This document shows positions 21,898-32,875 of a stretch of DNA of 64,000 bases, one piece after another. The position numbers and the translations under genes were made by a program. The DNA comes from Sepioteuthis lessoniana. Lineage: Eukaryota > Mollusca > Cephalopoda > Myopsida > Loliginidae. Within the stretch, counting starts at the first letter, position 1, and the number at the start of each line of letters is the position of its first letter. The stretch spans positions 1-64,000 of the forward strand of contig CAUZXS010004326.1 in NCBI GenBank assembly GCA_963585895.1. Reading direction: 5' to 3'. The notes beneath the pieces are model-generated. The model ran no database searches. It saw only the letters and a list, made by a program, of their open reading frames with translations, and was not told where the DNA came from.

Positions 21898-21899
21898 TA

Positions 21900-22023
21900 T
21901 ATAAGAAAAGGAAAGATTAGTAAGAAAGAAAGATTGGATAAAGGATTTGAAAGAAGTAAAAATAAAGGAAGAAATATATAAAGAAGATACATTTTCTCTG
22001 TTTTTTGTTATATACATTTATTA
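21900..22023. repeat. Purine-rich repeat remnant
   Basis: 'gaaagattagtaagaaagaa' and related A/G-rich sequence like 18.4 kb and 22.3 kb. It continues past the SINE B1 copy from about 22260 to 22500. Confidence 0.55.
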
Positions 22024-22250
22024 GTTTGTTATTTAATGTCATATCATCCTTCTCGGGTTATTTAATGCCAAATCTATCCTTTTAGAAGGACAATAATGTT
22101 ACTATTTAACCCATAGAGGGGAGGATAAGGATGTCCATACCTTTCTCAAGTGAAGTCACTTTCTGAAAGTGAATGTAATTGCGCAACCGGAGTTCAAACT
22201 TGTGTACTACAATTCCGCAGTCCAGCGCTTTAACCATTACACCCCCATAT
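22024..22250 (-). mobile_element. SINE family B, copy B1
   Basis: Minus-strand tRNA-derived SINE. Tail 'gttatttaatgccaaatc' near 22059, body 'tttctgaaagtgaatgtaat', and tRNA-like head with 'ttgtgtactacaattccgca' and 'ctttaaccattacaccccc'. In the plus reading the head is a tRNA-like A-box region with 'tggctaacatgctg'. Confidence 0.88.
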
Positions 22251-22259
22251 TTCTTTGTC

Positions 22260-22500
22260 TTTTTTCCTTAATAAACTGAATAATATATAAGAAAATGGTT
22301 AATAAGAAAGATTGGGAAAAGAAATAAAGATTATAAACAAAGAAAAAGAAAGAAAAATATAACAAAGAAACTTTAAAGAAAAGCATTAATAAGAAAGAAA
22401 AATTTGAAAGATTTGAAAGATTATGATAGAATGAAAAGAAAGAATAAAGAAATATATAACAAAGAAAGAAAATGAAAAGAAAAATAGATTTGAAAAAACA
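22260..22500. repeat. Purine-rich degenerate repeat
   Basis: Long runs of 'aaagaaagaaa' with 'gaaataaagattataaacaa', related to 18.36 and 18.55 kb. The 110-residue minus-strand frame rich in F and L is produced by this composition. Confidence 0.65.
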
Positions 22501-22909
22501 AAGCAAATAGCGAACAAGAATAATTCGTATACACAGATATTTCTTTAATATGCCTGTAGCCACGCCCATCTAATTTTATTTAAATGCACTCAGTAGTCAG
22601 ATAAACTACACAGATCTATAAAATTTATCTTTTCTTATGGTTTAAAAAGACTTGTTTAAACCTTCTATATTTTCAAGATACTTATTTTATCTGAATTTCT
22701 TATATGAGGAACTATCATTATCATACACAGATTTACTTAGACTAGTATCAACTTCTTGGTTGTTATAGTCAGAATATTTTGGGCCATTGTACTCTTCAGC
22801 CTTCTTCAAGCGGCTGTCATAGTTGGTAAATGACAAACAGCTGAAGAAAGTGATGATGACTATTACATCCAGGGTTAAGATACTATTCCCAATAAATCAG
22901 TTCATAAAG

Positions 22910-23205
22910 ATCCTATTTACCCAACCCCTCCGCTCGGGCAGGATATGACACAAGGTCAATTTTTAAGCAGAGTTTGACAGGTTTGAATTCAGAGTTTTCC
23001 TTCTCCTAGACTAGTTGCCTCACCAAGGCTGAAGAACCTAGTCTGTCCTACTATTTACGCATAGCTGGAGGGAGAATAATTGGATTCATACCTTTCCCAA
23101 GGGTATTAGTGCTATGTGAAATGCAATCAGTCTCGTCCAGGATTTGAACTCGAGTCGTCGTGTCCAATTCCTGCGACGATAACAATTACACCACGGGCAT
23201 CTCCA
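22910..23205 (-). mobile_element. SINE family D, copy D2
   Basis: The best-preserved copy of this family. Tail side 'gcaggatatgacacaaggtc', body 'ttccttctcctagactagtt' and 'catacctttcccaagggtat', tRNA-like head 'ggatttgaactcgagtcg' with 'aacaattacaccacgggcat'. The tail differs from families B and C. Confidence 0.88.
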
Positions 23206-23235
23206 CAAAATCAGTTCATAAAGATACTCATTTAG

Positions 23236-23715
23236 CTTGGAGCCTAGTCGGCTGGGACTGTAGAATACATCAACTGGATCTGCAAAGGAATAAGACCACC
23301 CCAATGAGTGTCCTGATTATGACATTAAACTGATAGTGAGGCTCCAGTAATCCTGGAGCTTTGGGGAATACTGAGTATCCCTTCTTACCATTGCTCCCAG
23401 GTCTACTCTGGCCCAGAGCAGTAGCACATGAAAGTAGCACATCTATGCATCATATAGAACTGTTTGACATTTAAACTGAGTGCAAACAAAGGACTAATGC
23501 TAAATTGAATTGTTTGAAATAGAACTGTTTGATCATTTAACTGTGAATAAACAAATAACTGAGTTTAATTGAATTGTCAGTGATACAAAGCAATAGTTAG
23601 TACTATTTAACTTTGACTTATGTTTACCAGTCATATAAATCTAATATATATGTTTAAACCAGATTTGGCATTAAATAACCTACAATGGTTGATATGTCAT
23701 AAAGCCAAACCAGCA
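23236..23715 (+). mobile_element. SINE-like family C, copy C4
   Basis: Head 'cctagtcggctgggactgta', centre 'ctggagctttggggaatact', two tail-side tandem units, and the shared tail 'ttggcattaaataacctaca' with 'ggttgatatgtcataaagcc'. Confidence 0.88.
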
Positions 23716-24179
23716 AATAGTAATTGGAGAAGATAAGACATTTGTCACAAAACTAACAAAAAATTTATTTAACAAGCAAAATTTACTCAGAAAACTCTGA
23801 CGTTAAGCATCCTACTTATTTTTTATGTATGCCGATGAAATTAGGAAGAAACAGAGTAAAATATAGTCAATGTCTGTGAGTGATAAAGCAACCACATTTG
23901 TTATATGAGAATAACATAAGAATGTATTTATTATATGTATGTATATTCATAAAGTCATAGCAGCAGTAGGAAAACTGACCAAGTATAAAACAGACTTCTG
24001 ATTAGAATTTAGTAGCAGATATTGTTTTAAACAAGATAGAATCATAATTCTGTGAACATGACTGGCTGCTTTCTTATTTACTTAATCAGATTAACTGACA
24101 GTGTAGGGTTGTTTTTTCCTCTAAGAAGTTTGGAACACCAAAAATTAAGTATCTGAAAGTAAGTTGGTTCATTTGATTG

Positions 24180-24285
24180 AGGAGGAGTCTCCATGACATG
24201 ATGGCTAAAGTATTAGACTGCAGTTTTGAAGAGAGTAAGTTCAAATTCCAATCACACTATTATGTTCATTTTGAATAAAAATGTC
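24180..24285 (+). mobile_element. SINE family B, head fragment B2
   Basis: Only the tRNA-like head survives: 'tctccatgacatgatggcta', 'gtattagactgcag', 'gttcaaattccaatcacact', 'attatgttcattttgaat'. The rest is missing. Confidence 0.7.
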
Positions 24286-24556
24286 ATGTCACTCTCACAC
24301 TGTTGATTTGGGAATTGTTTTTTCTAAAATTGAGGTTTTAATGTCAATTTTGAGGTCTTTAAAATGAAGATTTTCTTTTAAACTTTTTTATTTCAAAGTT
24401 TAGTCTCTTTTCTTCAAATTAAATGAGTTAAGAAGTAGTCCTTTTCACTTTAGATATTTTTCCTGAACATTTGAAATCATGGGGAGTGAGAGCAAAAATG
24501 TCAATTGCTGTGAACATTACTACAGGAGCCTCGTGGAGTAATACGTACTGTGCTTC

Positions 24557-24910
24557 AACATACAGGTAATATAACAATGTGTGTATAAGGACCCCAAAAT
24601 GGCACCTGTTAAGACATATGCTTATGAAGCAGATTTCAAACTCAAGGTTATCAGTCACACATTAGAATATGGGAATAAAGCAGCTGCAAGAGAATTCAAC
24701 ATGAATGAATTGATGGTATGGAAGTGGAGGAAGCAAGAAGATGACCTGCACCAAGTAAATCAGACCCAAAAGAGTTTCCGAAGTCAACTATTTTCGAGGA
24801 TGTCCTTCTTGGTGCTTCCATTTTATGAAAAGGCGCAATTTCTCCATTCGTACAAGAACCACCATCTCACTGAAGATGAAGAATTTGATGGCTTTGTGGA
24901 AGAAGAATAA
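24557..24910 (+). pseudogene. pogo/Tigger-like transposase remnant
   Basis: A 109-codon frame. From MAPVKTYAYEADFKLKVI at 24600 it shows the N-terminal helix-turn-helix of pogo/Brinker type, with GNKAAAREFNMNELMVWKWRKQEDDL and QTQKSFRS. It then passes to an acidic C-terminal end LTEDEEFDGFVEEE. The middle of a normal transposase (second helix-turn-helix and the DDE catalytic core) is missing. Downstream, 'ggtgcaccttatgtatgaaa' at about 25038 looks like the terminal sequence of such elements. Most likely an internally deleted, non-autonomous copy. A small host protein with the same DNA-binding domain cannot be excluded. Confidence 0.65.
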
Positions 24911-25379
24911 AGTGAAAAGTGAGTGTATTGTTTTGTATTTTATGTGTTACAAATGAATAATGTTGAGAGTTATTGTGAATGAGTTGAATAAAGTTTGACT
25001 TATCTGACACACGTTTTTTTTTTGCTTAATGTGCATTTGGTGCACCTTATGTATGAAAATGGACACATTTGTTGATATCGAACACCAAAAATATGGTATA
25101 TATATATATATATATATATATGATTTTTTAAATATTGCTCGACACGCATATATAATAAAAAGAAATTAACAAACTTTTTTTTTTTCATTTGATTCACAGT
25201 TTCATGTTGACACGATCAAAAGTGAGATAAATGATAAAATAGAATAGAATAAAATGCTCATTAGAATCCTTAGCTCCTTCCTAAGTAGATTTATTACTAT
25301 CATCATGGACCACTGTAACAGTGGATCTACTAATATATACATGTATATGGGAACCATTGTTATAAAGTTTAAGTTTTCT

Positions 25380-25450
25380 AAAAGATGACTTTAGCATTAA
25401 ATAACCCACAAAGGCTGATGAGTCATTAAATAAAGAAACCAAACCAAATA
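25380..25450 (+). mobile_element. Shared SINE tail, family B type
   Basis: 'gactttagcattaaataacc', 'aaggctgatgagtcattaaa' and 'aaagaaaccaaacc' match the 3' end of family B. The head is not recognisable upstream, so it is a 5'-truncated or decayed copy. Confidence 0.65.
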
Positions 25451-25859
25451 TCTATCTATTTAAAGAGATATAGGTGAAATATGGTTGTTAAGTTTTTATT
25501 GCTAGACCTTTGTAGAGATATAATTCCATGACTTTGTGATAACAACCCAATCAACAGGAAACTATTGATGCTAATTATACCTTATCAATACTAGCAAAAA
25601 ATCTATTTCTTACTGTTATCATAAATTTGTCTCCTTTTCTACCAAATACAATATCCTTAATTCAACTTAGAATCAAGCATAGGTTTTGAAGAAATTTCAT
25701 TATATGTTTATGTATTACTGAGGATAATATACTGTTAGAATATATCAAATTCATTTTAATTATTTCATGCCAAAAATGATATAATATTGTATAATAATAA
25801 CATTAGCATAATAATAATGATATTATATAATGATAACATTAGTATACAAATGATAACAG

Positions 25860-26090
25860 GGCAGTCTCCATGGCATAGTGGCTAACATGCTGAACTGGAT
25901 TATCGTAGTAAACAAGTCTGGACTCCATTGGTGCTATTACGTTCATTTTCAGACTAATACCCTTGGGAAAGGTATGAACTATTTTCCCCACTTCCCAGTA
26001 ATGGATTAAATTGTACCTCTGCTGTCATTTTACAAGAATGATTTTGGCATTAAAAAAACCATGAAGGTTGATATGCCATTTAAGGTGTTA
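25860..26090 (+). mobile_element. SINE family B, copy B3
   Basis: Full-length reference for the family. tRNA-like head 'ccatggcatagtggctaaca', 'tgctgaactggattatcgta', 'gtctggactccattggtg'; body 'taatacccttgggaaaggta'; tail 'tttggcattaaaaaaaccat' and 'aggttgatatgccattta'. Confidence 0.9.
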
Positions 26091-26507
26091 CACTACTGCA
26101 CCTAATATAATATTGTGTAACATTACCCCTTAAGTTTCAGTCAGATCCCATGATAACATCACTGGGATAACATGTGATGAACACAAAACACCATCTATTA
26201 GTTCACTTGATATGAAAGTTTATTTGCTATTAACCTTTTATAGTAGACGCCGAAAAGAGAGAGAGAGTAGGAAATGCATAAATTGATTGAGATAGACAAA
26301 GAGAATAAGCAGGTGCAAGACGAGAGAGACAGACACAGACCCTGTTATCATGTTTCTTGCCCCAGTCATTTCTGTTTTTGTGCAGGAGTTCTACATCACT
26401 CACAGTAGAGTTGTATTTACTTTGTTGAACATGGTTTTCAGAGAAATCAATCCACAATTGATTATTCATTTAATTGTTGATGGAGTATGTACAAAACATC
26501 TTGATTT

Positions 26508-26742
26508 CAATTTCTTTGTTTAATAGCATATCAACCTTTGTAGGTTATTTAATGCCCAAAGCTATACTTCTAGAAGAATAGAAGTGATACTATTTAACCC
26601 ATAGCTAGGATAAGAGGGTTCACACCTTTCCCAAGGGTATTTGTCTGAAAGTGAATGTAATAGCATGACTGGAGTTTGAACTCACTTGCTACGATTCCAC
26701 TGTCCAGTGCTTTAACCATTACACCATGAGGACACCCCGAAA
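26508..26742 (-). mobile_element. SINE family B, copy B4
   Basis: Minus-strand full-length copy. Tail 'atagcatatcaacctttgta' and 'ggttatttaatgcccaaagc' at the left; body 'acctttcccaagggtatttg'; head 'ctttaaccattacaccatga' at the right. Confidence 0.9.
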
Positions 26743-26837
26743 ACATCTTGAGGCAACACTTTTTTTGTAAGTTTCTTCAAGGCATTTGATTCCATACACA
26801 GCAAATATGGAGTAAATACTTCTTGCATATGATTTTC

Positions 26838-27022
26838 TGAAGGATAAGAAAGAAAACAAGTTTTGCCAGATATTGTTGCTAAGATAGAAGAAAATAAGCT
26901 CTGCCAGGCATTGTTGGTGAGAAAGAAGAAAACAAATTCTGCTAGATTTTGTTAATGAAAAAGAGAAATCGAGTTCTGCCAGACTTTAATGGTGAGAAAG
27001 AAGAATAAATTTCTTCAGGGAA
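26838..27022. repeat. Minisatellite, unit about 45-50 bases
   Basis: Four imperfect units of 'gaaagaagaaaacaaattct' + 'gccagattttgttggtga'. Ends with 'gaaagaagaataaatttctt'. Confidence 0.75.
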
Positions 27023-28506
27023 AATAAAAGAAAGATAGAATACTCACAATTGTAGGAGTAAAATATGGAAAATAAATAGATAGTTGATGAGGGAGAAAGC
27101 CGTAAACCTGTTCTTGAACACCCCACCAACCTAAAAGCTATAAAACATTTAGTGAAAAATATGTGAGTAATTTATCAAAAAAAGGAGAGAGGCTTCCTTA
27201 CTTGCTAAGAATTATAAGCAAACTCATCATGAACTGGTTTATTTTCACTGGTTTGATCTTCTCTGGGTACCCCAAATTCATGACCTTGAACCAGATTAAA
27301 CTTGTCTCTGTAGATAATTGAGAGTCTTGCCATGGAATAATGATTAGCTGTTTCATTTCATAAATTATTTCTATTGTTGTGAGTTTAATTCTCACTTGGT
27401 ATCACATAATTATTATCTTGTGCCAGATTAAGCATTGGTTAGTTAATTCTGGAGTAGTTATTAGTAATTTGGTCTCTATAGCATTTGATATTCACTAGGT
27501 TGTTTATATTTATGACCTTGTTCCTGACTAGGCTAGGTTGAGTAAATAACTATCATAAATCAAAGAAAATTATTAATATTCAGGAGAAATATCTTTACAT
27601 GGACAATGCTGGGTTACCTTGCTGGGAAAGAAATAAGGCCACAACATTAGAAGTAATTAAATGTTCTGTTCACTTATTAAACCATCAAACTACTGAAGCA
27701 AAACTATAAGCAAATCTCTCAAATGAGCATGGGCAAGATAATCAAGTTGTTTAGCACTAATTACCTCCCCTAGCCTTTAAGCTTTGCTTTTACTGTTCGT
27801 ATTTTTCCTTTTTTAGTGCTGTCCAGATAACAGGTGCTCCTTTTAGATTAAATTCTCATAAGCAAACACTTTATTAACGAAGCTTGTAATTGGAATCACT
27901 CAAGGATAAAATCAAGTGTTTACTAATTGGAGCCAAAGTTTTTAGTCAAAAGGAGTGATTCCTTAATGAGCTGAGTATCCTCTATAAAACAAGAACAGGT
28001 TTTCCTCATGCCTCTTCCTTAGTTCAGTCTAATTCTAAAGTCTTGATGGCAGAAATGATATTAATTTCCAAATTATTGTAATTATTTATGAATAAGACAC
28101 ATTTTTTCAAGTTTTTTAAGTCTAAAAACTAAAGGTGCGTATTATACACAAGAACTAAATATTAACTTTTTTTCTGCCACATGAATTGTCATATTCAGAA
28201 TGACATAACTAAAAGTAAGTTATATCTCTGTGCCAAATTAACTAATGTGCAACAAACACTTGTGTTTTAAACCACTACAGAGAAATAGCCACTGAGGGGG
28301 CATGTTTGTTTATAATTTGTTTCTTCTATTGTGAACTTATTTTCACCAAAACTTTGTTATATTTACTGTAACCGTCCCATCTATGATACCCAAAATGACT
28401 GGTTTAGAAAAATGCTGTGTCATCCGTAACATAAGAACAAAACATCTAACATACATCATGAGTGAACTCCTGTTATGAACCACTGAACTGTTTTTTGAAA
28501 GGAGTT
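27023..28506. other. No recognisable gene or repeat
   Basis: AT-rich DNA. 'aaaggtgcgtattatacaca' near 28132 resembles the end of some pogo-like elements, but no partner end was found. Confidence 0.5.
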
Positions 28507-28514
28507 AATTCTAC

Positions 28515-28588
28515 GATTCTGCCTGTTCTTTTAGATATATTCCTGTTAATTGATATTGTGCCTTTTCTAGTTTTCGTGCATTTGAAAT
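28515..28588 (-). pseudogene. Inverted 5' segment of the RTE-like LINE
   Basis: Read on the minus strand it encodes SNARKLEKAQYQLTGIYLKEQ then AES, a stretch that in this LINE family precedes the segment coded on the plus strand from 28589 (QIDKIRDSVEDRQSR). The junction lies at 28585-28589. A few codons between the two parts are lost. Confidence 0.85.
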
Positions 28589-30318
28589 CAGATAGATAAG
28601 ATTAGAGACTCGGTGGAAGATAGACAATCCAGGATAGCCTGGCAAACAATAAACGAAGTAAGTAGAAGGAAGAGCACAGCCAAAGCAAAATTGAAAGCTG
28701 CCAGCCAACAAGAAAGAGTAAAACTGTGGGAACAGCATTTCAAAAATCTACTAGGAAACCCACCGGAAATAACGGATGAACCGATCACCCTAATTATTAG
28801 TAAGCAATTAGACGTTAAACTAGGTCCTTTCACCAAAGAAGAACTCGACTCAGTTCTCAGAAAAATTAAAAATAGGAAAGCTGCAGGGCTAGACGAGATC
28901 CCCCCAGAAGTGTGGAAGACTAGACAATTCGACGATATACTGCTCCAGCAATGCAACGCAGTCTATAGTCAAAATAGGATAGAAAGATGGACGAAGGGAT
29001 GCATCCTTCCTTTCCCTAAAAAAGGCAACCTCGGACTAGCCAAGAACTACCGAGGGATAACACTTATCCATAGCAGCCAAGATCTACAATACCCTACTAC
29101 GAAACCGCATAGAACCCAAAATAGACAACATCCTTAGGAAAAACCAAAATGGCTTCCGGAGATATAGATCCACAACCTCACAAATACTGACCATCCGTAG
29201 AATCCTTGAAGGCGTTCGGGCAAAAAACCTTCAGGCGACATTACTATTTGTCGACTTTACCAAGGCCTTCGATTCCATACACAGAGGGAAGATGGAGCAA
29301 ATCCTACTAGCATACGGCCTACCAAAAGAAACCGTAGCAGCGATAATGATTCTCTACAGAAACACCAAAGTGAAAGTACGTTCACCAGATGGAGACACAG
29401 AATACTTCGACATTGTTGCAGGAGTACTACAAGGAGACACACTAGCCCCGTACCTCTTTATCATCTGTCTAGACTATGTGCTTAGGACTTCGATCGACAA
29501 AATCAGAGAAAATGGCTTCGAGCTGACTAAGAGAAGAAGCAAAAGGTACCCCGCAAAAACAATCACGGATGCCGACTACACTGATGACTTGGTGTTACTA
29601 GCGAATACGCCTAATCAAGCAGAGACACTACTGCATAATCTGGAACGAGCCGCAGCTGGCATTGGCCTCCATGTCAATGCAAACAAAACTGAATATATGT
29701 GTTACAACCAAACGGGCAACATTACCACACTAGACGGAGCCTCTCTGAAACTAGTAGACAAATTCACCTACTTAGGAAGTAGCATCTCATCAACCAAAAA
29801 AGACATCGACACACGACTGACGAAGGCATGGACAGCTATCGATAGGCTCTCGATCATATGGAAGTCGGACCTAACCGATAAAATGAAACGCAGTTTCTTC
29901 CAGGCAGCGGTTGTGTCGATACTGCTATATGGATGCACCACATGGACGCTAACTAAGCGGCTGGAGAGGAAACTAGACGGAAATTACACAAGAATGTTGA
30001 GAGCAGTATTGAATAAGTCCTGGTGACAACACCCCATGAGACACCAACTATACAGACACTTGTTCCCCATCACGAAAACTATACAAGTTAGATGAACCAG
30101 ACACGCGGGACACTGCTGGAGAAGCAAGGACGAGCTCATAAGTGATGTACTCCTGTGGACCCCCACATATGGATGTGCAAAAGCAGGACGACCAGCACGA
30201 ACTTACATACAGCAACTATGTGAGGACACAGGATGTAATCTTGAAGACCTGCCGGAGGCGATGAATGATAGGGAGAAGTGGCGAGAGAGGGTCAGGGATA
30301 TCCGTGCTGGCAGCGCAA
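28589..30318 (+). pseudogene. Reverse transcriptase of RTE-like LINE, broken
   Basis: Encodes the RNA/DNA-dependent polymerase used for target-primed reverse transcription. Motifs in order: KNRKAAGLDEIPPEVWKT near 28870, GCILPFPKKGN near 29000, NYRGITL; a frameshift near 29070; LFVDFTKAFDSIHRGK near 29250 (motif A aspartate present), VLQGDTLAPYLFI near 29420, then DADYTDD at 29571-29588. The last reads YTDD where the copy at base 50 reads YADD. Thumb and C-terminal regions follow, with TGA codons at 30024-30026 and 30093-30095, both at sites that are CGA in the other copy. The frame runs to the ATG tail. It cannot make a complete protein. Confidence 0.93.
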
Positions 30319-30439
30319 CATGATGATGATGATGATGAATTCTACAAGCCTTTCAGAGACAAAATTATGATCACAGAATAAAATATATTATATTTAAAAG
30401 TTCCTCTTCAAAATATAATGAAGTATCTCATTATCACTT

Positions 30440-31276
30440 ATATTTAATAAGGGAACTTCCTGTGTACAGAGAAGCAGCAGCTAACACTATATAAACACAT
30501 AAGCAGTAACCAAAAGTTAACCTGGAGGACTGGAAGGATCTGTTTCCTCTCCAAGCAACATGAGGTCTGTGTCCTTATTACCAGCCAAAGCAGAAGATGT
30601 GGAATCCAACCAATCACAGCCACAGATCCAGCACAGCTAATCAGACCAATCACAGCCTTTTTTTTTTCCTCATTCAAACAGCTCTTCTCAGAGCTAACCT
30701 CAGAAGGTCTTACCTTCCTCAACAGCTCTTCTAAGAGCTAACTCCAGAAAGTCTTTTGAGACCGCTTTTGGTCTTCTCACTACACCTTCCTGGCAGTTAC
30801 CATGAGATAACGATGCAGCAGCCAGCACCAACTGCAGACCAGCTGTAGCTTAACCCAGCAGCCATTGCATCACCTAGTCCACGAGTGACTCATAGCTCGA
30901 ACTAGCATTAACACTTGAGGCCACATCGACATACACCTGGTTAAGCCAAGGATTAAACAAACTGGGACATCGATCACACAGCCTCTGCAACATCTAGTCC
31001 ATGGGCAACTCACTACTCAGACTAGCACCAATACTTCAAGGCAACTTTGACACACTCCTAGTTAACCAAAGTACTGCACAACCATTCACATACTGGTCAT
31101 TTGAGACATTTTTGCATGAACATATTCTTGCCTTTGCCTTAAATACTATGTAAATTTTGTATTTCAAAACATTATACAAACTATATAAATTCTTATTTTT
31201 AGTTGATACAAACTGGATGAAAAGTTGAATAAAATTTTTTTTTTACGGTAACTTGTAATGCTAATTTGCTACACAC
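30440..31276 (+). repeat. LTR-like remnant related to the one at 54 kb
   Basis: 'cctcattcaaacagctcttc', 'cagaaagtcttttgagaccg' and 'ggtcttctcactacaccttcc' match 54660-54740, and 'gccacatcgaca' with 'gttaaccaaagtactgcaca' match 54910-54965. Possible TATA at about 30491 ('actatataaac') and a late AATAAA near 31228. No coding region adjoins it. The 92-residue minus-strand frame is not supported. Ends are estimates. Confidence 0.55.
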
Positions 31277-31287
31277 TCTAATTTGCT

Positions 31288-32070
31288 TTGCCCAATCAGT
31301 TGGGGAGGTAGAATACACTGACTGTTTCTCTGCAATGGGGTAAGACCCCACTAATGAGTGAACTGGATATGATATTAAACTATCTGATTATGAGGCTCTA
31401 TTCTTGGAGTTTGGGGGAATGTGGAGTATCCCTTCATTGCCATTGCTCTCAGGTCCACCCTGACTAGAATGGTAGCACCTGAAAGGGTCCTATCTATGGG
31501 TCAAATAGAACTCTTTCACTTTTAAACTGTGTGCAAACAAATGATTTATGTTAAACTGAATTACTTGAAATAGAACAGTTTGATCATTCAATTGTGTGTA
31601 AACAAATGTCTGATGTTTAATTGAATTGTTAGTGATACATAGCAATACTTGGAACCATTTGACTGTGTGCAAATGAATGAATGGTGTTGAATAGAAAAAT
31701 GAGTGTTAAATAGCAATACTTGTAACCACTTCACTGTCTGCAAACAAATGATTAATATTGAATAGAATCATTAGTGTTAGATAGCAATAATTGAAATAAT
31801 TTTGCGGTCTAGAAACAATTACAATACTAGGGTGCAAACAAATTAATTCTAAGTCGTATAAAAATGAATTTACCAACAAACTATTCACTTACAAATCATG
31901 TGTATATCTATTTAAATGTGTACAAATAAATGACTGATGTTAAATTGTTTCTGTTACATAGCAATGTGTTTACAAATCATATATATTTAATATATATGTA
32001 ATATACAAGATTTGACATTAAATAACCTACAATGGTTGATATGCCATAAAACCAAACCAATCCAACCCAA
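31288..32070 (+). mobile_element. SINE-like family C, copy C5
   Basis: Flanked by an 11-base target duplication TCTAATTTGCT (31277-31287 and 32071-32081). Head 'ttgcccaatcagttggggag', centre 'ggtaagaccccactaatgag', about eight tail-side tandem units of 60-70 bases ('tgtgtgcaaacaaatga', 'atagcaatacttg'), then 'gacattaaataacctacaat' and 'ggttgatatgccataaaacc'. The expanded tandem part makes this copy twice as long as C4. Confidence 0.93.
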
Positions 32071-32574
32071 TCTAATTTGCTACTTGCTACTCCCACAACA
32101 AATACAAACTAGATAGCAATTAATTCTAAGAGAGGATTCAGCATCCTCTTAACAATTATTAGTCTAGCCACCTTCCTCATCAGGTTAGCTTGATGAGAGA
32201 GCCAGTTTGATTGTTAACTACTCAACAATGTAGCAGATGGGGAAGAGTTACATGGTACCAGTAGCACTCACTGAGTGTCTTGACATTATTATTGATGCTA
32301 CCATGCTGAACTTGGTTACTATAAAATAATTAAAAAATAAACAGTCGAATGCATTTTTTCCATATCAAAAGCTTTTCATGCATTTATTTTAATCTTTTGT
32401 AACATTAAAATCTTTAAAATATTTTCTTTCATATCATCTCTGGAAGTTAATGTGGTTAATTGTTTTAAGAATAATTCAAATAAATTTGAAAACATTAACA
32501 AATGAACAAGTCTCATTAATTTCATTAATCAAATATTGATTAACAAGAATTGTATTTTTATCAAGTCTTTTCAC

Positions 32575-32785
32575 CTTAAATTAAAAAAGTCTGAGGGATA
32601 ACACACATATACACACATACACACAATCATACACAGGTATGCCTGCACACACACAACTTCTTTCACCTCACATTTAACAAAATGTCTAATCAATAACACA
32701 CACACCCACTCACGCTGTACACAAGTGTGCATACACACATACTCAACTACTTTCACCTTGTTAAAACATGTCAGAATGGATAACA

Positions 32786-32820
<35 letters not shown>

Positions 32821-32875
32821 ACGAATGCATATACACATATAAACATAATCATACACAAGTGTGCATACATACATA
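32575..32875. repeat. CA-rich minisatellite
   Basis: Three units of about 110-130 bases, each containing 'taacacacacatacacaca' type runs, 'tcatacacaagtgtgcatac' and 'ctttcacct...aaaatgtc'. Ends in a pure (CA)n at about 32786-32816. Repeat frames only. The 500 bases before it (32082-32574) hold nothing recognised. Confidence 0.8.

Larger units (their letters stand above)
28515..30337 (+). mobile_element. RTE-like LINE insertion with 5' inversion
   Basis: Flanked by an 8-base target duplication AATTCTAC (28507-28514 and 30338-30345). The 3' end is the ATG-repeat tail. The first ~75 bases are inverted relative to the rest, the footprint of twin priming during retroposition. The 5' half of the element (endonuclease) is missing, so this is a truncated copy of about 1.8 kb. 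Confidence 0.95.

Noticed and set aside
22237-22569. 110-codon F/L-rich minus-strand frame resembling a membrane protein
   Set aside because: Antisense of an A/G-rich degenerate repeat.
28100-28200. Possible pogo-like MITE end ('ggtgcgtattatacac')
   Set aside because: No matching inverted end or TA duplication could be located within 500 bases.
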